From: Stutzerimonas stutzeri
Lineage (GTDB): Bacteria > Pseudomonadota > Gammaproteobacteria > Pseudomonadales > Pseudomonadaceae
Assembly (NCBI RefSeq): GCF_002890895.1
Contig: NZ_POUL01000008.1
Location: forward strand, 62,001 to 126,000
Reading direction: 5' to 3'
DNA length: 64,000 nt
This document shows, piece by piece, positions 12,101 through 22,828 of the stretch. Position 1 is the first letter of the stretch; each line of letters starts with the position of its first letter. The position numbers and the translations under genes are program-made. The notes beneath the pieces were generated by a model. That model was not told the DNA's origin and searched no databases. It was given only the letters and a program-made list of their open reading frames with translations.

Positions 12101-13563
12101 TATCGGTCAAACTGGTTGCAGAGCCTGGTGTCGGTACCATCGCCGCTGGTGTCGCCAAGGCCTACGCCGACCTTATCACCATCTCCGGCTATGACGGCGG
12201 CACTGGCGCCTCGCCGCTGACTTCCATCCGTTACGCCGGTTCGCCCTGGGAACTCGGCCTGGCTGAAACCCACCAGACCCTGCGTGGTAATGACCTGCGG
12301 GGCAAGGTCCGGGTACAGACGGACGGCGGACTGAAGACCGGCCTCGACGTAGTCAAGGCTGCGATCCTCGGTGCAGAAAGCTTCGGCTTCGGCACGGCGC
12401 CAATGATCGCGCTGGGCTGCAAATACCTGCGCATCTGCCACCTCAACAACTGCGCTACCGGCATCGCCACGCAGAATGATCAGCTGCGCAAGGACCACTT
12501 CATTGGCACGGTCGACATGGTGGTCAACTTCTTCACCTTCGTTGCCGAGGAAACCCGTGAGTGGCTGGCCCGCCTCGGCGTGCGCAGCCTGCAGGAACTG
12601 ATCGGGCGTACCGATCTACTGGAACTGCTACCCGGCGAAACTGCTAAGCAGAACCATCTCGACCTGTCGCCGCTGCTCGGCAGCGACCATATTCCGGCCG
12701 ACAAGCCGCAGTTCTGCGAGGTTGAGAAAAACCCGCCCTTCGATCAGGGGCTGCTTGCCGAGGAAATGGTCAAGTTGGCTCGCGCAGCCATCGACGCCAA
12801 GAGCGGCGGTGAGTTCGAGCTGGATATCTGCAACTGCGATCGCTCCATCGGTGCCCGGGTCTCTGGCGAAATCGCCCAAGTGCACGGCAACCAGGGCATG
12901 AAAGATGCGCCAATTACCTTCCGCTTCAAGGGCACTGCGGGGCAGAGCTTCGGCGTCTGGAACGCGGGCGGCCTGCATCTGTATCTGGAAGGCGATGCCA
13001 ACGACTACGTCGGTAAAGGTATGACCGGCGGCAAACTGGTGGTCACCCAGCCGAAGGCCAGCGGGTACGAGTCCCAGGATTCGGCGATCATCGGCAACAC
13101 CTGCCTGTACGGCGCTACGGGCGGCAAGCTGTTCGCGGGCGGCACTGCCGGCGAGCGATTTGCCGTGCGTAACTCCGGCGCGCACGCGGTCGTGGAAGGC
13201 ACGGGCGATCATTGCTGCGAATACATGACGGGCGGCTTTGTCTGCGTCCTTGGCAAGACTGGCTACAACTTCGGCTCCGGCATGACCGGCGGTTTTGCCT
13301 ACGTCCTCGACATGGACAACAGCTTCGTCGACCGGGTGAACAACGAGCTGGTCAACCTGCAGCGCATCACCGGTGAGGCTATGGAAGCCCACCGTAGCCA
13401 TCTCCAGGACGTGCTGCGCGAATATGTCGCCGAAACCGGCAGCGCATGGGGCGCGAAACTCCTGGAAAACCTCGACGACTACCTGCGTCGCTTCTGGCTG
13501 GTCAAGCCAAAAGCGGCCAACCTGGCGTCACTGCTGTCGAGCACTCGGGCCAACCCCCAATAA
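9115..13563 (+). CDS. gltB: Glutamate synthase (NADPH) large subunit
   Basis: GltB hydrolyses glutamine and transfers the ammonia to 2-oxoglutarate to give glutamate, in complex with GltD. I chose the ATG at 9115 with the ribosome site ggtggag five bases upstream; an in-frame GTG at 9109 adds two residues. The 1482-residue product has an N-terminal Ntn-type glutaminase domain whose nucleophile Cys lies in [10 protein letters not shown] after a short propeptide. The central domain and FMN-binding synthase domain follow ([15 protein letters not shown]), then the 3Fe-4S cysteines ([16 protein letters not shown]). The C-terminal beta-helix GXGXG domain has repeated Gly-rich turns. Confidence 0.98.
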   Translation: MRAGLFRPEEFKDNCGFGLIAHMQGEASHHLLQTAIQSLTCMTHRGGINADGKTGDGCGLLMQKPDAFLRATAKQHFDADLPSLYAVGMIFLSQDAGKAETARASLNEQIAAQGLTLVGWREVPVDTTVLGRLALERLPRIEQVFVSAEGLSERDFGIKLFFARRRAEVALVSDKEFYVCSLSDKDIIYKGLMMPADLAQFYPDLGDERLATAICVFHQRFSTNTMPQWPLAQPFRFLAHNGEINTITGNRNWAQARRLKFANELLPDLEGLDPLVNRTGSDSSSMDNMLELLVTGGMDLFRGLRMIIPPAWQNVETMDPDLRAFYEFNSMHMEPWDGPAGVVLTDGRHAICLLDRNGLRPARWVTTKNGYITLASEVGVWDYKPEDVIAKGRVGPGQILAVDTETGQVLHTDDIDSRLKSQHPYKTWLRQNALRIQSTLDDNDHGSAFYDADQLKQYMKMFQVTFEERDQVLRPLAEQGQEAVGSMGDDTPMAVLSRRVRSPFDYFRQQFAQVTNPPIDPLRESIVMSLETCLGAERNVFEETADHANRAILTTPVISPAKWRTIMELDRPGFERHLIDLNYDESLGLEAAVRNIADQAEEAVRSGKVMLILSDRNIQPGKLPVHASLAVGAVHHRLIETGLRCDCNILVETATARDPHHFAVLIGFGATAVYPFLAFEVLGDLIRTGEVLGDLYEVFKHYRKGISKGLLKIISKMGISTITSYRGAQLFEAVGLADEIVDVSFRGVASRIKGARFVDLEAEQKALATEAWSARKPIQQGGLLKFVYGGEYHAYNPDVVAALQVAVQEGDYSRFKEYTALVDQRPAAMLRDLLKLKVSEQPLALEEVEPLEQILKRFDSAGISLGALSPEAHEAIAAAMNRIGARSNSGEGGEDPSRYRTERSSKIKQVATGRFGVTPEYLVNAEVLQIKVAQGAKPGEGGQLPGGKVNGLIAKLRYAVPGVTLISPPPHHDIYSIEDLAQLIFDLKQVNPKALVSVKLVAEPGVGTIAAGVAKAYADLITISGYDGGTGASPLTSIRYAGSPWELGLAETHQTLRGNDLRGKVRVQTDGGLKTGLDVVKAAILGAESFGFGTAPMIALGCKYLRICHLNNCATGIATQNDQLRKDHFIGTVDMVVNFFTFVAEETREWLARLGVRSLQELIGRTDLLELLPGETAKQNHLDLSPLLGSDHIPADKPQFCEVEKNPPFDQGLLAEEMVKLARAAIDAKSGGEFELDICNCDRSIGARVSGEIAQVHGNQGMKDAPITFRFKGTAGQSFGVWNAGGLHLYLEGDANDYVGKGMTGGKLVVTQPKASGYESQDSAIIGNTCLYGATGGKLFAGGTAGERFAVRNSGAHAVVEGTGDHCCEYMTGGFVCVLGKTGYNFGSGMTGGFAYVLDMDNSFVDRVNNELVNLQRITGEAMEAHRSHLQDVLREYVAETGSAWGAKLLENLDDYLRRFWLVKPKAANLASLLSSTRANPQ

Positions 13564-13578
13564 AAAGCAGGTTCAAGC

Positions 13579-13610
13579 GGCAAGCCTCGGCCATGTGCCT
13601 GGGGCTTGCC
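13579..13610 (+). promoter_or_regulatory. Hairpin in the gltB-gltD intergenic gap
   Basis: An 8-bp perfect inverted repeat (ggcaagcc / ggcttgcc) with a 16-base loop lies between gltB and gltD. There is no T run, so it looks more like an RNA stability or processing element than a terminator. The GltB:GltD ratio could depend on it, but that is inference. Confidence 0.35.
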
Positions 13611-13644
13611 CCGCTCCGTGATTGTCACGCAGTCAGCAGCCTAG

Positions 13645-15093
<1,449 letters not shown>

Positions 15094-15222
15094 TTCACTG
15101 GGTGGATAGGCGCTGCCGATGCACCTAGCCGGTTCACGGTGACTGGTGGGCGTGGCATCCACTCTGGGCTTTACTTTGGAACATGCCTCCAAACGAGCCT
15201 GACCTGAATCAAGCCCACGGAT

Positions 15223-15250
15223 AAAAGGCACGGCGCTCGCCGTGCCTTTT
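15223..15250 (+). terminator. Rho-independent terminator after gltD
   Basis: An 11-bp perfect stem (aaaaggcacgg / ccgtgcctttt) with a short loop is followed by gttttg. It sits 130 bases after gltD and about 50 bases before hemE. A and T tracts flank both sides, so it could work in either direction. Confidence 0.8.
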
Positions 15251-15298
15251 GTTTTGCGCTTTGCGACAATGCCGCCACTTTTTTGCTGGAACCCAGAC

Positions 15299-16363
15299 AT
15301 GACTGCCTTGAAGAACGACCGCTTTCTCCGCGCCTTGCTCAAGCAACCTGTCGACGTCACCCCGGTGTGGATGATGCGTCAGGCCGGCCGCTACCTGCCG
15401 GAATACCGGGCCAGCCGCAGCAAGGCGGGCGATTTCATGAGCCTGTGCATGAATCCCGAACTGGCCTGTGAAGTCACCCTTCAGCCGCTTGAGCGTTACC
15501 CGCTGGACGCGGCGATCCTGTTCTCCGACATCCTCACGGTGCCAGACGCCATGGGGCTGGGCTTGTACTTCGAGACCGGGGAAGGCCCACGTTTCAAGAA
15601 GGTCGTCAGCAACATGGCCGACATCGAGGCGCTGCCGATTACGGATCCGGAGAAAGATCTGGGTTACGTGATGGACGCGGTGCGCACCATTCGTCGCGAG
15701 CTCAACGGCCGCGTTCCGTTGATAGGCTTTTCCGGAAGCCCTTGGACCTTGGCAACCTATATGGTCGAGGGCGGTTCGTCGAAGGACTTCCGTAAGTCCA
15801 AAGCCATGCTCTACGAAAATCCCCAAGCGATGCATGCGCTACTGGATAAGCTCGCGCAGTCGGTGACCAGCTACCTGAATGGGCAGATTCTCGCCGGTGC
15901 CCAGGCAGTGCAGATTTTCGATTCCTGGGGTGGCAGCCTTTCCGCCGCGGCCTATCAGGAATTCTCCCTGGCCTACATGCAAAAGATTGTCGATGGGCTG
16001 ATTCGCGAACATGGCGGTCGCCGTGTACCGGTCATTCTGTTCACCAAGGGCGGTGGGCTGTGGCTGGAGTCCATGGCGGCGACCGGTGCCGAAGCACTGG
16101 GGCTGGACTGGACCTGCGACATCGGCGTCGCGCGTGCCCGCGTTGGCGACAAGGTCGCGCTACAGGGCAACATGGACCCGAGCGTGCTGTTCGCAAAGCC
16201 TGAGGCGATCCGGGCCGAGGTCGGCCGTATTCTAGGCAGCTTCGGGCAAGGCGAAGGTCACGTGTTCAACCTGGGCCACGGCATTACCCCTGAGGTCGAT
16301 CCGGCCCACGCCGGTGCGTTTATCGAGGCTGTTCACGAACTCTCGGCGCAGTACCACCGCTGA
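15299..16363 (+). CDS. hemE: Uroporphyrinogen decarboxylase
   Basis: HemE decarboxylates the four acetate side chains of uroporphyrinogen III to give coproporphyrinogen III in haem synthesis. The start is the ATG at 15299 ([14 protein letters not shown]); a longer in-frame extension overlaps the gltD terminator and is unlikely. The 354-residue product carries the invariant N-terminal signature [16 protein letters not shown], the catalytic Asp in [11 protein letters not shown], the [10 protein letters not shown] motif, and a C-terminal [10 protein letters not shown]. Length is normal for the family. Confidence 0.98.
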   Translation: MTALKNDRFLRALLKQPVDVTPVWMMRQAGRYLPEYRASRSKAGDFMSLCMNPELACEVTLQPLERYPLDAAILFSDILTVPDAMGLGLYFETGEGPRFKKVVSNMADIEALPITDPEKDLGYVMDAVRTIRRELNGRVPLIGFSGSPWTLATYMVEGGSSKDFRKSKAMLYENPQAMHALLDKLAQSVTSYLNGQILAGAQAVQIFDSWGGSLSAAAYQEFSLAYMQKIVDGLIREHGGRRVPVILFTKGGGLWLESMAATGAEALGLDWTCDIGVARARVGDKVALQGNMDPSVLFAKPEAIRAEVGRILGSFGQGEGHVFNLGHGITPEVDPAHAGAFIEAVHELSAQYHR

Positions 16364-16381
16364 TTTACTACGATGAAAAAA

Positions 16382-16410
16382 AGAGCCGCTGTTAGCGGCT
16401 CTTTTTTTTT
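16382..16410 (+). terminator. Bidirectional terminator between hemE and the convergent small gene
   Basis: A perfect 9-bp stem (agagccgct / agcggctct) with a 3-base loop is flanked by seven A residues on the left and a run of nine T residues on the right. It ends hemE on the plus strand and, read the other way, the gene at 16409-16702. Confidence 0.9.
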
Positions 16411-16702
16411 AAGGCTGCTGGTAGTGGCCCGGCGTGGTCCCTGGTTCATGTTCGTGCACCAGTTTGGTCACCCGGATATCGGTGATACCGATGACCTCGG
16501 CCTGTTCCAGAATCTTGCCCTCGTCAGCCCCGGCCTCTGGCATGACCAGGCTGTTTTCCGCATCGCCATTGTGCAATTCGATCAGATGCCGAGCGGCGCT
16601 GGCCTGCGACATGCGCTCTTCTTCCGAATCGATGAGATGGTTACGCGGTTCGTTCTGGAAGAGGTAGTTGACTTCGAACTTGTGCGTTGACTTGCCAAAC
16701 AT
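16409..16702 (-). CDS. Conserved hypothetical protein, 97 residues
   Basis: I do not recognise a named family. The product is acidic, soluble and without signal peptide or membrane helix, beginning MFGKSTHKFEVNYLF. It has a middle segment rich in Glu/Ala and a C-terminal tail with several His residues. The start ATG at 16702 has aaggagc just upstream, a good ribosome site, and the stop abuts the shared terminator at 16382-16410, both supporting a real gene. It is convergent with hemE. Function is unknown. Confidence 0.7.
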   Translation of the reverse strand: MFGKSTHKFEVNYLFQNEPRNHLIDSEEERMSQASAARHLIELHNGDAENSLVMPEAGADEGKILEQAEVIGITDIRVTKLVHEHEPGTTPGHYQQP

Positions 16703-16844
16703 GGGCAGCTCCTTGAAATGGAAGGGTCTGCATGTGTTGACTCGTGGGTCCAGTTATTCGTTCGGCAAGGACGACAGTCGGATTGTCATTGGTCGCGCAA
16801 GTACAGCGCCCGGTCCCGTTTAACGGTCCCGAGCGCCCACGGCT

Positions 16845-17285
16845 TTACTTGACCTTCGCCAGGTTGCCCTTGATTGCCACCCCCGCCATGATTGCGCCGG
16901 CATGGCACTCGTACTTCTGGCTGTCTTTGTATTCGACGTGCTTGTAGTTGCTGGCGATGTCCACCACCGCATTGGCACCTGCCGCCTTGGCGGCCTGTTG
17001 CATGCCGATCAGCGCCGATTGCAGCGCCCAGCTGCAGGCACCCTCGTCAGTCTTGTTGAAGGCGTTGGTTTTCTTGCTGGTGGAAACGTCCCGGCGAATG
17101 ATCTGCGCGCTCTTGGGCGTCTCGCCAGCCAGGTAGAACTTCACGCTGCCGTCGAGTTTGCCAGAGGCGGTTGCCTCTTCCACGACCTGGTCGAACGGCA
17201 GGTAATGGGTAGTGTCGCGGGCCTGGCTGACTCCGGGTAATGCACAGAGCACCAGTGCTGCGCCAATCCATAGGTTTTTCTTCAT
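16845..17285 (-). CDS. Exported protein of the so-called excinuclease ATPase subunit family
   Basis: A 146-residue exported protein with a clean signal peptide (MKKNLWIGAALVLCALPGVSQA). The mature part has RDTTHYLPFDQVVEEA, a pair of Cys residues (GACSWAL and KYECHAGA) that could form a disulfide, and an AGANAVVDI segment. Homologues are often mislabelled excinuclease ATPase subunit in databases, but nothing here resembles UvrA. It lies 33 bases downstream of the last APE gene in the same direction, with the ribosome site aaggaga, so it may be cotranscribed with the pigment cluster. Function is unknown. Confidence 0.75.
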   Translation of the reverse strand: MKKNLWIGAALVLCALPGVSQARDTTHYLPFDQVVEEATASGKLDGSVKFYLAGETPKSAQIIRRDVSTSKKTNAFNKTDEGACSWALQSALIGMQQAAKAAGANAVVDIASNYKHVEYKDSQKYECHAGAIMAGVAIKGNLAKVK

Positions 17286-17318
17286 TGCATTCTCCTTGCG
17301 GTGTTTTGGGTGAAAAGG

Positions 17319-18545
17319 TCAAGCCCAGCGGCGGAAGATCAGCGACGTGTTGATACCGCCGAAGGCAAAATTATTGTTCATCACATATTCGTGCTGCATG
17401 ACGCGCGGCGCGGCGACGATGTAGTCCAAATCACCGCAGCGCGGATCAATGCTGTCCAGGTTGAGCGTATGGATGTAGCGGTCGTGGTTCATCATTTCGA
17501 TGCTGAACCATGACTCCAGAGCGCCGCAGGCACCTAGCGTGTGACCGAGAAAGCTCTTCTGCGAGCTGATCGGCATGCCTTTGCCGAACAGCGACTGGGT
17601 CGCCAGGGTTTCTGCAATGTCGCCCTGTTCGGTCGCGGTGCCGTGGCCATTGACGTAGCCGATAGCCTCGGGCGGCAGTCCGGCATCCTCGAGGGCCAGC
17701 TGCATGGCGCGGCACATGGTCAGTTGTTCCGGCTTAGTGGCGTGTTGGCCGTCGGCATTGCTGCCAAAACCGATCAATTCGGCGTGAATGGTGGCGCCCC
17801 TGGCCAGGGCGTGCTCGAGCTCTTCCAACACCAGCATGCCAGCACCTTCGCCGATCACCAGGCCGTCACGACCGGCATCATAGGGGCGCGGAGAGGTATC
17901 GGGTGCGTCGTTTTTCAGGCTAGTGGCATACAGCGCATCGAAGACCATGGCTTCGGTGGCGCACAGCTCCTCGGCACCACCAGCAAGCATCATCGGCAAG
18001 CGGCCGAACTTGATCGCCTCGTAGGCGTAGCCAATGCCTTGGCTGCCGCTGGTGCAGGCGCTGGACGTGGGAATCACGCGGCCAGTGAGGCCGAAGAAGA
18101 TGCTGATATTGGCTGCCGTGGTGTGCGGCATCATGCGGATGTAGGAGTTGGCGTTCAGCCCGTCGGCCACCGAGTTGAGCAGCATGTTGCCGAAGGCCTT
18201 GATCTCCTCGGTACTGCCGGTGGATGAGCCGCAGGCAACGCCCATGCGTCCGTCGCGGATTGATGAATCATCGAGCAGGCCCGCATGAGCCAGGGCCTGT
18301 TCGGCGGCCTTTACCGACAACCGCGACACCCGACCCATGCTGCGCAACTGCTTGCGCGTCCAGTGTTTAGGGACCGCGAAGTCATCCACCGGTCCTGCTA
18401 GTCGGGTGTTGAGCTCGGTGAACCGGTCCCACTCGGGCATGTAGCGAATGCCGCTGCGGTTGCTGCTGAAGTGAGCCTCGATGCTGGCCCAGTCGCTGCC
18501 CAGTGAGGTGATGCCGGCCATGCCAGTGACGACGACGCGCTTCAT
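17319..18545 (-). CDS. apeO: APE cluster beta-ketoacyl-ACP synthase
   Basis: This FabF-like ketosynthase condenses malonyl-ACP with the growing aryl polyene chain; in characterised APE systems it pairs with the chain-length factor ApeC. The start ATG at 18545 overlaps the preceding stop (TGATG); a GTG two codons upstream is possible. The 408-residue product has the active-site Cys in SSACTSGSQG and the catalytic His residues in NGHGTATEQGD and SFLGHTLGACG. It is the last biosynthetic gene of the leftward cluster. The ape name is by role and context. Confidence 0.9.
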   Translation of the reverse strand: MKRVVVTGMAGITSLGSDWASIEAHFSSNRSGIRYMPEWDRFTELNTRLAGPVDDFAVPKHWTRKQLRSMGRVSRLSVKAAEQALAHAGLLDDSSIRDGRMGVACGSSTGSTEEIKAFGNMLLNSVADGLNANSYIRMMPHTTAANISIFFGLTGRVIPTSSACTSGSQGIGYAYEAIKFGRLPMMLAGGAEELCATEAMVFDALYATSLKNDAPDTSPRPYDAGRDGLVIGEGAGMLVLEELEHALARGATIHAELIGFGSNADGQHATKPEQLTMCRAMQLALEDAGLPPEAIGYVNGHGTATEQGDIAETLATQSLFGKGMPISSQKSFLGHTLGACGALESWFSIEMMNHDRYIHTLNLDSIDPRCGDLDYIVAAPRVMQHEYVMNNNFAFGGINTSLIFRRWA

Positions 18546-19273
18546 CAGCACAACCCGCCATTGACGGCGAGCACTTGCCGGGTGATGTAGCTGGCCTCGT
18601 CCGACATCAGGAAGTTGACCGCGCCGGCGACTTCCTCCGGTGTGCCCATGCGTTGTGCAGGGATCATTTTGAGCATTTCCTCGATGGGCAGATCGTCATC
18701 GAGCATGTCGGTATCGATCAGTCCGGGAGCCACGCAGTTGACAGTGATGCGGCGCTTGCCGAGCTCGACGGCAAGCGCCTTGGCAGCGCCGATCACGCCC
18801 GCCTTGGATGCGCTGTAGTTGACCTGCCCGCGGTTGCCGATCAGCCCAGATACTGAGGTGATGCAAACGATTCGTCCCGGCTGGCGGCGGCGGATCATGG
18901 GCATGGTCAGCGGTTGAAGGACATTGTAGAAACCGTCCAGGTTGGTACGCATGACCAGATCCCAGTCGTCCTCGGTCAAGGCCGGAAAGGCGCCGTCGCG
19001 GGTCAGCCCGGCGTTGCAGACCACTCCGTAATAGGCACCGTGGGTTTCGACATCCGTTTCCAGCTGTTCGCGGCATTGCGCGCGATCCGCTACATCGAAC
19101 TGCAGGACCCGCGCCGTGCGGCCCATCTCCTGAATCTGCGCCTGAACGGCTTCCGCCTCGTCCCGCCGCGCGCGGCAGTGCAAGACAATGTCATGACCAC
19201 TTTGCGCCAGGCGCAAGGCAATGGCGCGGCCGATGCCGCGGCTGGAACCGGTGACAAGGATGCTTTTACTCAT
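18545..19273 (-). CDS. apeQ: APE cluster 3-oxoacyl-ACP reductase
   Basis: A FabG-like short-chain dehydrogenase that reduces the beta-keto group of each elongation cycle with NADPH. The 242-residue product from ATG 19273 has the cofactor motif TGSSRGIGRA, the NAG motif (CNAGLT), and the catalytic Ser and YxxxK (YSASKAG). It overlaps apeP upstream by four bases (ATGA type) and the apeO start downstream. A longer in-frame extension upstream reads through apeP and is rejected. Confidence 0.92.
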   Translation of the reverse strand: MSKSILVTGSSRGIGRAIALRLAQSGHDIVLHCRARRDEAEAVQAQIQEMGRTARVLQFDVADRAQCREQLETDVETHGAYYGVVCNAGLTRDGAFPALTEDDWDLVMRTNLDGFYNVLQPLTMPMIRRRQPGRIVCITSVSGLIGNRGQVNYSASKAGVIGAAKALAVELGKRRITVNCVAPGLIDTDMLDDDLPIEEMLKMIPAQRMGTPEEVAGAVNFLMSDEASYITRQVLAVNGGLC

Positions 19274-19722
19274 GGTGAAGGCTCTTGCAGATAGCTCGCC
19301 ACTTCGGGCGGGCGAAACACATTGAGACGCGCCTCGGCATGGATGCCTGGCCCGTCGAGATGGCATTCGAACACGCCCATGCCATTGTCATCCTGCAGCG
19401 AACGCAGCGCATGGATACGTAACTGGCTGCCGGCCGGGAAGTGCTCGACGTTGCATTGGAAGCGGCGGGTGCCCAGCAAAAAGCCCAGCTCCACCGGCTG
19501 CCCGGCCAAGCGCGCCTGGCAGCCGGCAAAGGCTGCGACGGTCTGCGCCATGATCTCGATGCCGGCCCAGGCCGGGAGGCTGCCGTCAGGCAGGTTGAGC
19601 AGGCCGGTGCTTTTGACCCGCAGGTGGGTCGTGATGCTGTCGGCATCAAATGACTCGACCGCATTGAGCAGGATCATGTCTCCGGCGTGAGGCAGTAGCT
19701 CGGCGACTGGCCAATCGATCAT
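19270..19722 (-). CDS. apeP: APE cluster 3-hydroxyacyl-ACP dehydratase
   Basis: A hot-dog-fold dehydratase that removes water to give the conjugated trans double bond at each cycle. The 150-residue product has the FabZ-like active-site His in ELLPHAGDM near the N-terminus and the Glu-containing helix (LPAWAGIEIMAQTVAAF). Length and context match ApeP. It is coupled by four-base overlaps to the neighbouring apeR and apeQ. A second dehydratase domain of the cluster is fused to the ligase at 29471-31150. Confidence 0.88.
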   Translation of the reverse strand: MIDWPVAELLPHAGDMILLNAVESFDADSITTHLRVKSTGLLNLPDGSLPAWAGIEIMAQTVAAFAGCQARLAGQPVELGFLLGTRRFQCNVEHFPAGSQLRIHALRSLQDDNGMGVFECHLDGPGIHAEARLNVFRPPEVASYLQEPSP

Positions 19723-20906
19723 GGTGCATCCCCCAGGATCAGGCTGATGTTATTGCCACCAAATGCAAAGGAGTTGCTCATCATGCGCCGCGGCCGGCTC
19801 GCTACCGCCTTGGTCCCGACTGCCGTCAGATTCAACTGCGGCAGGTCGGTATCTTGCTCGCCGTCCCAGCGATGCGGCGGCAGCAGTTGTTCAGGGTTAT
19901 GGTCGGACAGCGCCAGCCAGCAGAACGCCGCTTCCAATGCGCCCGCGGCGCCCAGGGTGTGGCCGGTGAGCGGCTTGGTGGATGAGCAGGGCACACCGGT
20001 CGGAAACACCTTGGCCACCGCCAGGCTCTCCATCGCATCGTTATGCCGCGTGGCGGTGCCGTGCAGATTCAGATAGCGGATCTGTTCGGGTAGGGTCCCT
20101 GCGCTGCTCAATGCTTTGCTCATGGACTCAATCGCGCCCAGCCCCCGCGGGTCGGGAGCGGAGATGTGGTGGGCATCGGAGCTGGCGCCGCCGCCTAGCA
20201 GGGCAATTGGCGAACGTTCACGGGTCATCAGGAAAACAGCAGCGGCTTCGCCAATATTGATGCCGTCGCGGTTGGCCGAAAACGGGTTGCAGAGCTGGGC
20301 GCTGGTCGCCTCGAGTGCGCTGAAACCGCGCAGGGTCAGATCACACAGGGTGTCGACGCCACCACAGATCACTGCATCGCAGATGCCCGCATCCAGCAAT
20401 CGCTTGGCGCTGAGCAGTGCGCGCGCACTGGACGTACAGGCCGTGGATATCGAGTAGCTCGGACCGCTGAGCTGCAGGCGCTCGCTGACGAAGCTGGCCG
20501 GTGCGCAAAGCTCCTGATGGCTGTAGTGATAACTGGTCGGAAGGTGGCCGTCTCTTGTAAGGCGGGCTATCCCCTGCGTCGCCTCCTGGATACCTGAGGT
20601 GCTGGTTCCCATGACCACGCCGACGCGGCTTGGGCCAAAGCGGGAAATCGCCTCATGCAGGTCGGGTTCTATTTCCTCCAGCGCAGCTAACAGCAGCTGA
20701 TTGTTGCGAGTGACATGCTGCAGCGGCGCATTGCCAAGTGAGGGAAGCTCGCCGGTGACTGCACCGACCGGCAGGCTGCGCCCGGCAATTGTTTGCGGAT
20801 GTGGCTGCATACCTGAGCTGTCGCCTGCCAGCAGGCGCCGGGCGACTTCGGCCTTGCCGCGCCCCAGGGCGCAAACCAGGCCGAGTGCATTTAGGTAGGC
20901 GGTCAT
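19719..20906 (-). CDS. apeR: APE cluster beta-ketoacyl synthase, second copy
   Basis: A 395-residue FabF/FabB-like ketosynthase starting at ATG 20906 (MTAYLNALGLVCALG). The active-site Cys is in ISTACTSSARALL, and the catalytic His residues are in NLHGTATRHND and LTGHTLGAAGA. In APE clusters this second ketosynthase is thought to act in initiation or to make an acyl chain that tailors the product, but the role here is inferred. It overlaps the upstream lipoprotein gene by four bases. Confidence 0.88.
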   Translation of the reverse strand: MTAYLNALGLVCALGRGKAEVARRLLAGDSSGMQPHPQTIAGRSLPVGAVTGELPSLGNAPLQHVTRNNQLLLAALEEIEPDLHEAISRFGPSRVGVVMGTSTSGIQEATQGIARLTRDGHLPTSYHYSHQELCAPASFVSERLQLSGPSYSISTACTSSARALLSAKRLLDAGICDAVICGGVDTLCDLTLRGFSALEATSAQLCNPFSANRDGINIGEAAAVFLMTRERSPIALLGGGASSDAHHISAPDPRGLGAIESMSKALSSAGTLPEQIRYLNLHGTATRHNDAMESLAVAKVFPTGVPCSSTKPLTGHTLGAAGALEAAFCWLALSDHNPEQLLPPHRWDGEQDTDLPQLNLTAVGTKAVASRPRRMMSNSFAFGGNNISLILGDAP

Positions 20907-21430
20907 TGTTGGCGGGCTCCGGCTGGCGCGATAGGCGCGACACGATAGGTCAGCGTTGGCCCGACGTCGAGTTCGAAACCGCCTTTCTCCAGGTAACGAA
21001 CGTGCCAGGTTGAACCATCGTCTGCCAGCGAGCGACCGTTCTGATGCAGCGTCCATGCGCTATCAGCATAGAGCTCTTCCAGCTGCTCGGCGGGGCTGAG
21101 TGCGAACAGCAAAGCGGCAAACAGCGTGCGCGCTTCAGCATTGGGCGGCAGCATCCCGTCGGCTTGCCAGCGCCCGTCGAGCAACAGCTGGCGCGCCAGC
21201 GGCACGCCCAGGGGATTGAGCATTGACCAGCGCAATGCCGCGCCTTCCTGCTGGATCACCAACAACCAATGATCCGTCTCGCCTTGCCCATGACGCTCGA
21301 CATGCAGCTGCACCGGCAACGAAAGCCGTGGCATCTGGGGCGGCAGGGGCTGTTGCTGGGCGCAGGCGCCGAGCAACAGCAGCAGCGACAGCCAGGGCAG
21401 GCGTACCAGGTTGTATATCAACGAGATCAT
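20903..21430 (-). CDS. APE-associated lipoprotein, DUF3261 type
   Basis: A 175-residue probable outer-membrane lipoprotein. I place the start at ATG 21430 because it overlaps the upstream stop as ATGA; a GTG seven codons upstream would add a short tail. The signal peptide ends at a lipobox, LLLGACAQQ (Cys about residue 23). The mature part is beta-rich with a C-terminal segment ending YRVAPIAPAG. Lipoproteins of this kind occur in APE clusters together with LolA-like and MMPL proteins and probably help deliver the polyene to the outer membrane; that is inference from context. Confidence 0.75.
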   Translation of the reverse strand: MISLIYNLVRLPWLSLLLLLGACAQQQPLPPQMPRLSLPVQLHVERHGQGETDHWLLVIQQEGAALRWSMLNPLGVPLARQLLLDGRWQADGMLPPNAEARTLFAALLFALSPAEQLEELYADSAWTLHQNGRSLADDGSTWHVRYLEKGGFELDVGPTLTYRVAPIAPAGARQQ

Positions 21431-22680
21431 GCGGGCGCCGGAGTGGCGCAAAGCTCGGCCAATACGCGCAGGCGGCGTCGGGGCTCGGCGACATAGGGGT
21501 TGCTGTTGTCCCAGGCGTAACCGGCCAGGATCGAGCAGATCATCCGGCGAATCTCCGGCTGGGCGCGTTCATAGTAGATGACGTCCTGAAAGCTGCCGTC
21601 GTACCAGCCCTCGACATAGGCGCGGAAGGTTTCCACGCCCCGCTTGAGCGGCGCCGAGAATTCGCTGTCCCAATCCACCGCCTCGCCACTCAGCTGCCGG
21701 TGCAACACCGCTGCCGCCATACTCGCCGAGCGCATCGCAATGGTGACGCCGGACGAAAACACCGGGTCGAGAAACTCGGCCGCATTGCCCAGAAGCGAAA
21801 AGCCCGGGCCATGCAGCGCTTTGACGTTCGCCGAATAGCCATTGATCAGACGTGCTGGAGTGTCCCACTGAGCATGCTTGAGGATGCGCTGGAGGTTGGG
21901 GGCCTCCATGACGAATTCCTTGAGACAGGCATCCAGATCCAGCGGACGTCCTTCGTAGCGTTCGGCGCTGGCCACCACGCCCAGCGAGCAGCGACCGTTG
22001 CTGAACGGGATGGTCCAGAACCATACATCGCGCAGCTCCGGGTGGGTGGTGATGAGGATCTTGTCGCGGTCGAAGCGGGGGTCGACGATGTTGTCCGTGA
22101 TGTGGGTGAATACCGCACGGCGCAGCGGAAAGCTCGACGGCGCTTCCAGATCGAGCAAGCGCGGCAGCACCCGGCCGTAGCCACTGGCGTCGAGGACGAA
22201 TTCGGCCTCCAGCGCATACTCGCTACCGTCGAGGCGGCGCACCTGCAGACTCGGTCGCTGGCCGTCGAAATCCGCGGCGGTGATTTCCTCTTCGTAACGA
22301 ATCTCGACGCCTTGCAGCGCGGCCTGGTCGGCCAGCAGTTGGTCGAAATCCGCGCGCTGAACCTGATAAGTGCTGCCGTGGCCCTCGGTAAATTTGTCGC
22401 GAAAATCGAAAGCGGTATAGCGGTCGCCGCAACCGAAGGCCGCACCATGCTTGGTCTGGAAACCTGCGGCCCGTACGGCTTCGAGCATGCCGGCTTCCTC
22501 GATGAAATCCAGGCAATGCGAGAGCAGGCTCTCGCCGATCGAAAAGCGCGGAAACCGCTGTCGCTCGATGATCAGCACGTCGTGCCCCTGACGCTTGAGC
22601 AGAGCAGCGGCGATGGCCCCGGAAGGCCCCGCGCCAATAACGACAACGCTACGGTTTTCAGAATGCGAGGAAGCCTTCAT
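21427..22680 (-). CDS. FAD-dependent halogenase-like oxidoreductase of the APE cluster
   Basis: A 417-residue flavoprotein of the tryptophan-halogenase-like family. Visible are the FAD-binding GAGPSG motif at residues 16-21, a Lys at position 77 (GFQTKHGAAF) where halogenases keep the catalytic lysine that forms the chloramine or guides HOCl, a WFWTIP sequence at 220-225 that fits the WxWxIP halogenase signature, and FLDPVFSSG at 303-311 that fits FxxPxxSxG. Family knowledge says these motifs separate halogenases from ordinary monooxygenases. It may halogenate the aryl head group of the pigment, as in xanthomonadin. Related flavin enzymes without halogenase activity also occur in such clusters, so activity is unproven. 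Confidence 0.85.
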   Translation of the reverse strand: MKASSHSENRSVVVIGAGPSGAIAAALLKRQGHDVLIIERQRFPRFSIGESLLSHCLDFIEEAGMLEAVRAAGFQTKHGAAFGCGDRYTAFDFRDKFTEGHGSTYQVQRADFDQLLADQAALQGVEIRYEEEITAADFDGQRPSLQVRRLDGSEYALEAEFVLDASGYGRVLPRLLDLEAPSSFPLRRAVFTHITDNIVDPRFDRDKILITTHPELRDVWFWTIPFSNGRCSLGVVASAERYEGRPLDLDACLKEFVMEAPNLQRILKHAQWDTPARLINGYSANVKALHGPGFSLLGNAAEFLDPVFSSGVTIAMRSASMAAAVLHRQLSGEAVDWDSEFSAPLKRGVETFRAYVEGWYDGSFQDVIYYERAQPEIRRMICSILAGYAWDNSNPYVAEPRRRLRVLAELCATPAPA

Positions 22681-22828
22681 GTGTTCGACTCGACAAGGGT
22701 GACGGACGCCGATTGCTGCCGGCGGGTTGGGTAAAACAAAGGGTTATTCAGCAGAATGCCGTCGCCTGGCCTTGCTGGAAAGCCGACCAAGGCCAACTGA
22801 AGCCATGACGCCGCGCCGCGATGGACAG

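Noticed and set aside
16845..17285. A protein whose homologues are labelled excinuclease ATPase subunit, considered as a DNA repair protein.
   Set aside because: It has a signal peptide, only 146 residues, and no Walker motifs, so the label is not supported.
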